From CAZTLE01 sp964614415 (GTDB lineage Bacteria; Bacteroidota; Bacteroidia; Flavobacteriales; Flavobacteriaceae), in the NCBI GenBank assembly GCA_964614415.1, contig CAZTLE010000171.1, positions 1-8,508 on the forward strand: DNA of 8,508 nt, in the 5' to 3' direction. Made by a program: the position numbers and the translations under genes. The notes beneath the pieces are model-generated. The model was not told where the DNA came from and made no database searches. It was given only the letters and a program-made list of their open reading frames with translations. Below are positions 5,521 through 8,508 of this stretch, piece by piece (position 1 is the stretch's first letter; every line of letters begins with the position of its first letter).

Positions 5521-7050
5521 TTATTCCCACTCTATGGTGGCCGGTGGTTTGGAACTAATATCGTATACTACCCTATTAACGCCTTTTACGCGGTTTATTA
5601 TATGATTGGATGTTTCTTGCAGAAATTCATATGGCAAGTGTACCCAATCGGCCGTCATTCCATCGGTCGACTCTACGGCGCGAAGTGCAACCACGCGTTC
5701 ATAGGTTCGCTCGTCACCCATTACTCCAACACTTTGAATAGGCAACAGGATGGCTCCGGCCTGCCAAACCTTGTCATAGAGATCCCATTTCTTTAGTCCC
5801 TCTATGAAGATGTCGTCAACTTCTTGTAAGATACGAACTTTTTCCGGAGTGATATCGCCCAATATACGAATGGCAAGTCCCGGTCCGGGAAAGGGATGCC
5901 GGCCCAATAATTCGCTGGAAATTCCCAATTGGGCTCCTACCCGTCGTACCTCATCCTTAAACAGCATCCGCAAGGGTTCTACCACTTTTAATTTCATAAA
6001 ATCCGGCAAGCCGCCCACATTGTGATGCGACTTAATGGTCACTGACGGGCCATTTACCGAAACACTTTCGATCACATCCGGGTAAATAGTCCCCTGTCCT
6101 AACCAATCTACGCCTTCAACCAGGTGCGCCTCGTCGTCAAACACTTCAATGAAGATGCGCCCTATGATCTTGCGTTTGGTTTCCGGATCGCTTTCTCCTT
6201 TAAGTGCATCCAAGAAACGTGCCGAAGCATCAACGCCCTTCACATTAAGTCCCATTCCTTTATACTGGTCCAGTACTTTGGTGAACTCATCCTTTCGAAG
6301 CAGTCCGTTGTTCACAAAGATGCAGTACAGGTTATCGCCTATAGCTTTATGTAGCAAAGTGGCCGCAACGGTTGAATCCACGCCCCCACTAAGGCCCAAA
6401 ACAACTTTGCCGTTTCCAACTCTATGCTTCAATTCAGCGACCGTGGTGTCTACAAAGGCCGACGGTGTCCATGAAGGCTCGATCCCTGCAATGTCAATAA
6501 GAAAATTATGCAACAGCTGTTTTCCGTGTGTGGTATGATATACTTCCGGGTGAAACTGAATCGCGTAGGTGTCTTCTCCTTCAATGCGGTAGGATGCATT
6601 CTCAACATCGCGCGTACTGGCCAGCAAAATAGCACCTTCTGGCAATTGAGCGATGGTATCACTATGCGACATCCATACTTGTGTATCCGCCGGAATCTCC
6701 TTAAAAAGTGCGGTTCCCTCCGCGATCATCGATAAGTTCGCACGGCCGTACTCTCGTGTATTCGATGGAGCTACGTTACCTCCAAAAAAATGAGCCAGGT
6801 ATTGAGCCCCGTAGCAGATTCCCAATAACGGTTTTTCTCCCTTTATCCTGGAAAGATCGGGATGCGCCGCATCTTCCGATCGAACAGAAAGCGGACTACC
6901 GGACAGGATCACCGCTCCAAACGGTTCCAGGTCTTCGGGGATGTTGTGATAAGGGTGGATTTCGCAGTAGATGTTGAGCTCTCTTACTCTTCGCGCAATG
7001 AGTTGCGTAACCTGCGAACCAAAGTCAAGAATGAGGACGTTGTTTTGCAT
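5521..7050 (-). CDS. guaA: GMP synthase (glutamine-hydrolysing)
   Basis: GuaA converts XMP to GMP using ATP and glutamine, the last step of de novo guanine nucleotide synthesis, in the cytoplasm. The protein is 509 residues, a usual length. A class I glutamine amidotransferase domain (about 1-190) carries the nucleophile Cys79 in LLGICYGAQ and the His167/Glu169 pair in QFHPEV. The ATP-pyrophosphatase domain follows, with the P-loop SGGVDS at 221-226. The C-terminal dimerisation domain (about 390-509) ends in KPPATIEWE, typical of the family. I chose the ATG at 7050, giving MQNNVLILDFGSQ. A TTG two codons upstream also fits the frame but would add only two residues and lies within a promoter-like box. 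The stop is one base before the LysM gene's ATG, so the two are probably translationally coupled. A TAnnTTTG box ends three bases before the ATG (separate entry). Confidence 0.98.
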   Translation of the reverse strand: MQNNVLILDFGSQVTQLIARRVRELNIYCEIHPYHNIPEDLEPFGAVILSGSPLSVRSEDAAHPDLSRIKGEKPLLGICYGAQYLAHFFGGNVAPSNTREYGRANLSMIAEGTALFKEIPADTQVWMSHSDTIAQLPEGAILLASTRDVENASYRIEGEDTYAIQFHPEVYHTTHGKQLLHNFLIDIAGIEPSWTPSAFVDTTVAELKHRVGNGKVVLGLSGGVDSTVAATLLHKAIGDNLYCIFVNNGLLRKDEFTKVLDQYKGMGLNVKGVDASARFLDALKGESDPETKRKIIGRIFIEVFDDEAHLVEGVDWLGQGTIYPDVIESVSVNGPSVTIKSHHNVGGLPDFMKLKVVEPLRMLFKDEVRRVGAQLGISSELLGRHPFPGPGLAIRILGDITPEKVRILQEVDDIFIEGLKKWDLYDKVWQAGAILLPIQSVGVMGDERTYERVVALRAVESTDGMTADWVHLPYEFLQETSNHIINRVKGVNRVVYDISSKPPATIEWE

Positions 7051-7053
7051 GTG

Positions 7054-7061
7054 CAAAAGTA
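7054..7061 (-). promoter_or_regulatory. Candidate -7 promoter box before guaA
   Basis: The minus strand reads TACTTTTG, a full match to the Bacteroidota -7 consensus TAnnTTTG, followed by CAC and the guaA ATG. By eye I found no matching TTG -33 element about 19-23 bases upstream. If the box is used with usual spacing, transcription would start at or next to the A of the ATG, giving a leaderless message. A six-base fixed consensus occurs by chance about once per 4 kb per strand, so the evidence is its position between bshC and guaA rather than the match alone. Confidence 0.35.
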
Positions 7062-7106
7062 AACCAAAAAAGATAATTTGGACTTAGTGAATCGAAAAAT
7101 TATTAA

Positions 7107-8508
7107 TTATAATTCCAGGACCGTGAATTCAAGAGCGAGCGGATCCAGATTTTCCTTCAATGCCGAAAACAACGTATCACCGTATTCCAAATAGAATTCG
7201 CTGAAATTGGCCTTCCGTTCTTGCAAACTAGCCCCGGGAAAGAGTAAATCCTGAATTTGGGTAAGCCGCTCCAACTGATCCGAAAGCTTTCTTTTCTGCG
7301 CTTTCAACAGCCGTTTCTCCAACCGATCCAACCCATTGAGCTGTTTCTTCTCCTGGGCTCCAACAGCTCCCAGGAAGGATGCGTCTGTCTTTTCTGCCAC
7401 ATCGTATAAATTTCTAAACTGCTCTTTTAAATATTCTCGTTGGGGTGAAAGGTCAATCTTTATCTCAGACAACTTATGGGTATGCGCCGTACGCAATGCT
7501 TCCTGTTTCATGAACAGCGAAGCAATATCCACCTCCAATCGATCCAGTTTTTTGGTCAACTTGCCGGGAACCAACAAAACCGAATTCCGAAGTAAGAGAA
7601 TTGGAAACGGCACCGCAACCGACTCAAAATAATGTTTCAATTGGAACCAGTAAGCCATCTCGCCCCCACCTCCAATATAGCAAAGGTTAGGCAGAATGGT
7701 TTCCTGATAAAGCGGGCGTAACAAGGCATTGGGTGAAATCCGCTCCGGATGCTCCTCCATGAGCTGAGTGAACTCTTCAAGGCCGAAAGACAGGTCCGTA
7801 TTATTTATATAAATGGTATCGTCCTTTCGAACTATACGTTCACGAACGCCCTTGTCCATGTAAAAGAGATTGATTTCCCTTGGAGTCACTTGTGCCTTAT
7901 ATCCAAGACCTGTTAACGCTTCGGTTGTAGCAGTCACTTTATGATAACCCTGTTCTTCCCGGAGTTCCTTATGAGCATGAGGAAGAAAAGCCTTTTTAAG
8001 ACCCGCATCATCTCCATCGACGATTACCAAACCGTATTCCGAGAATAAGGAATTACCGAGATATCGGGTGGCTTCCGTTAAAGTGTCATGACCGGAATAA
8101 GCCTCCTGAAACAAGGTGGCGAGCTTATCGCCATTCTCACTGCTGCCAAACGTTAACTTCAGCAACTCGGCCATGATTTCCAACCCTTCCGTAGAAAGTG
8201 CTCCTACGGCGCCATGGCTATTGGCATCTTTACTATCTGACAACCAGGAGGGCGTCCATTGCATCTTCTTTCCGAAGAGATTGAAATAATTGATCTCCTC
8301 AAAATCGTGGTCTTCGGATGCCATCCAAAACACAGGAACAAAATGGGAATCCGGATATTCGGATGCCAGTTTCTCCGTTAGGTTAATCACCGAAAATATC
8401 TTATACAGAAAATACAAGGGGCCTGTAAACAAGTTGAGTTGGTGTCCGGTGGTAACCGTAAAGGTATTTTCCCCTCGCAACGCGTCCAGATTCTGTTGTG
8501 TTGCTTCT
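7107..8508 (-). CDS. bshC: Bacillithiol biosynthesis cysteine-adding enzyme BshC (5' end beyond the window)
   Basis: BshC catalyses the last step of bacillithiol synthesis in the cytoplasm, joining cysteine to glucosaminyl-malate. The visible part is 466 codons plus a TAA stop. Family blocks I recognise are TVTTGHQLNLFTGPLYFLYK near the visible N-terminus, then ASEDHDFEEINYFNLFGKK, YIGGGGEMAYWFQLKHYFES and PFPILLLRNS. A long charged C-terminal half (from about 330 residues into the visible part) looks like the helical coiled-coil region of BshC. The reading frame stays open to the window edge, and the residues there (EATQQNLDAL) continue a BshC-like N-terminal region. The TTG codon at 8480 is therefore an internal leucine and not a start. 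Full BshC proteins are about 530 residues, so roughly 65-75 residues are missing only because the window ends. The stop lies 56 bases before the guaA ATG. Identification is confident from motifs. No enzymatic residue was checked against a structure. Confidence 0.93.
   Translation of the reverse strand, partial: EATQQNLDALRGENTFTVTTGHQLNLFTGPLYFLYKIFSVINLTEKLASEYPDSHFVPVFWMASEDHDFEEINYFNLFGKKMQWTPSWLSDSKDANSHGAVGALSTEGLEIMAELLKLTFGSSENGDKLATLFQEAYSGHDTLTEATRYLGNSLFSEYGLVIVDGDDAGLKKAFLPHAHKELREEQGYHKVTATTEALTGLGYKAQVTPREINLFYMDKGVRERIVRKDDTIYINNTDLSFGLEEFTQLMEEHPERISPNALLRPLYQETILPNLCYIGGGGEMAYWFQLKHYFESVAVPFPILLLRNSVLLVPGKLTKKLDRLEVDIASLFMKQEALRTAHTHKLSEIKIDLSPQREYLKEQFRNLYDVAEKTDASFLGAVGAQEKKQLNGLDRLEKRLLKAQKRKLSDQLERLTQIQDLLFPGASLQERKANFSEFYLEYGDTLFSALKENLDPLALEFTVLEL

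Noticed and set aside
7054..7056. TTG start for guaA, giving 511 residues
   Set aside because: It adds only Met-His before an ATG that matches the usual GuaA start, and the TTG lies inside the TAnnTTTG promoter-like box.
8478..8480. TTG as the start codon of bshC, giving a 457-residue protein
   Set aside because: The frame stays open upstream to the window edge and the extra residues read like the BshC N-terminal region. The family is also longer, so the gene is cut by the window.

Overview
The window looks like chromosomal, mostly housekeeping DNA from a member of the Bacteroidota, most likely class Flavobacteriia. Four things point there: the protein sequences themselves (a Flavobacteria-like GuaA, PyrG and BshC), the lack of Shine-Dalgarno motifs before the starts, two TAnnTTTG-type promoter boxes, and the gene content. 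I cannot name a genus. All supported genes are on the minus strand, so the transcription order runs from high to low coordinates: bshC (its 5' end lies outside the window), guaA, a LysM-repeat/periplasmic-binding-fold protein, an OsmC-family protein, a DUF922 putative metalloprotease, a DUF3820 small protein, a GNAT acetyltransferase, pyrG, and, at the very edge, three codons of what is probably yidC.

The right part (about 3.2-8.5 kb) holds bshC, guaA, the LysM protein and osmC. guaA and the LysM gene are one base apart, and the LysM gene overlaps osmC by ATGA, so these three are very probably translated from one mRNA. The middle (about 2.0-3.2 kb) starts 37 bases after osmC and holds DUF922, DUF3820 and GNAT, which overlap by 17 and 4 bases. 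It probably continues the same operon. The 227-base gap before pyrG (1747-1973) is the only clearly unusual stretch. It carries a degenerate heptanucleotide tandem array with an internal inverted repeat, then an 11-base direct repeat flanking a short imperfect palindrome, and then a probable pyrG promoter. pyrG (0.1-1.7 kb) is followed by a 97-base gap and the putative yidC start.

Functionally, guaA and pyrG make GTP and CTP with glutamine-derived ammonia, and GTP is a known allosteric activator of CTP synthase. bshC belongs to bacillithiol synthesis, and OsmC proteins are thiol peroxidases, so the window holds a small thiol-redox theme. The LysM protein and the DUF922 protein carry export signals and probably act in the periplasm or on the cell wall. 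I see no phage, transposase, CRISPR, toxin or defence genes, no tRNA or rRNA, and no broken genes. I found no convincing undescribed multi-gene system. The best leads are the LysM/PBP-fold fusion, a possibly leaderless guaA message, and the heptamer array.
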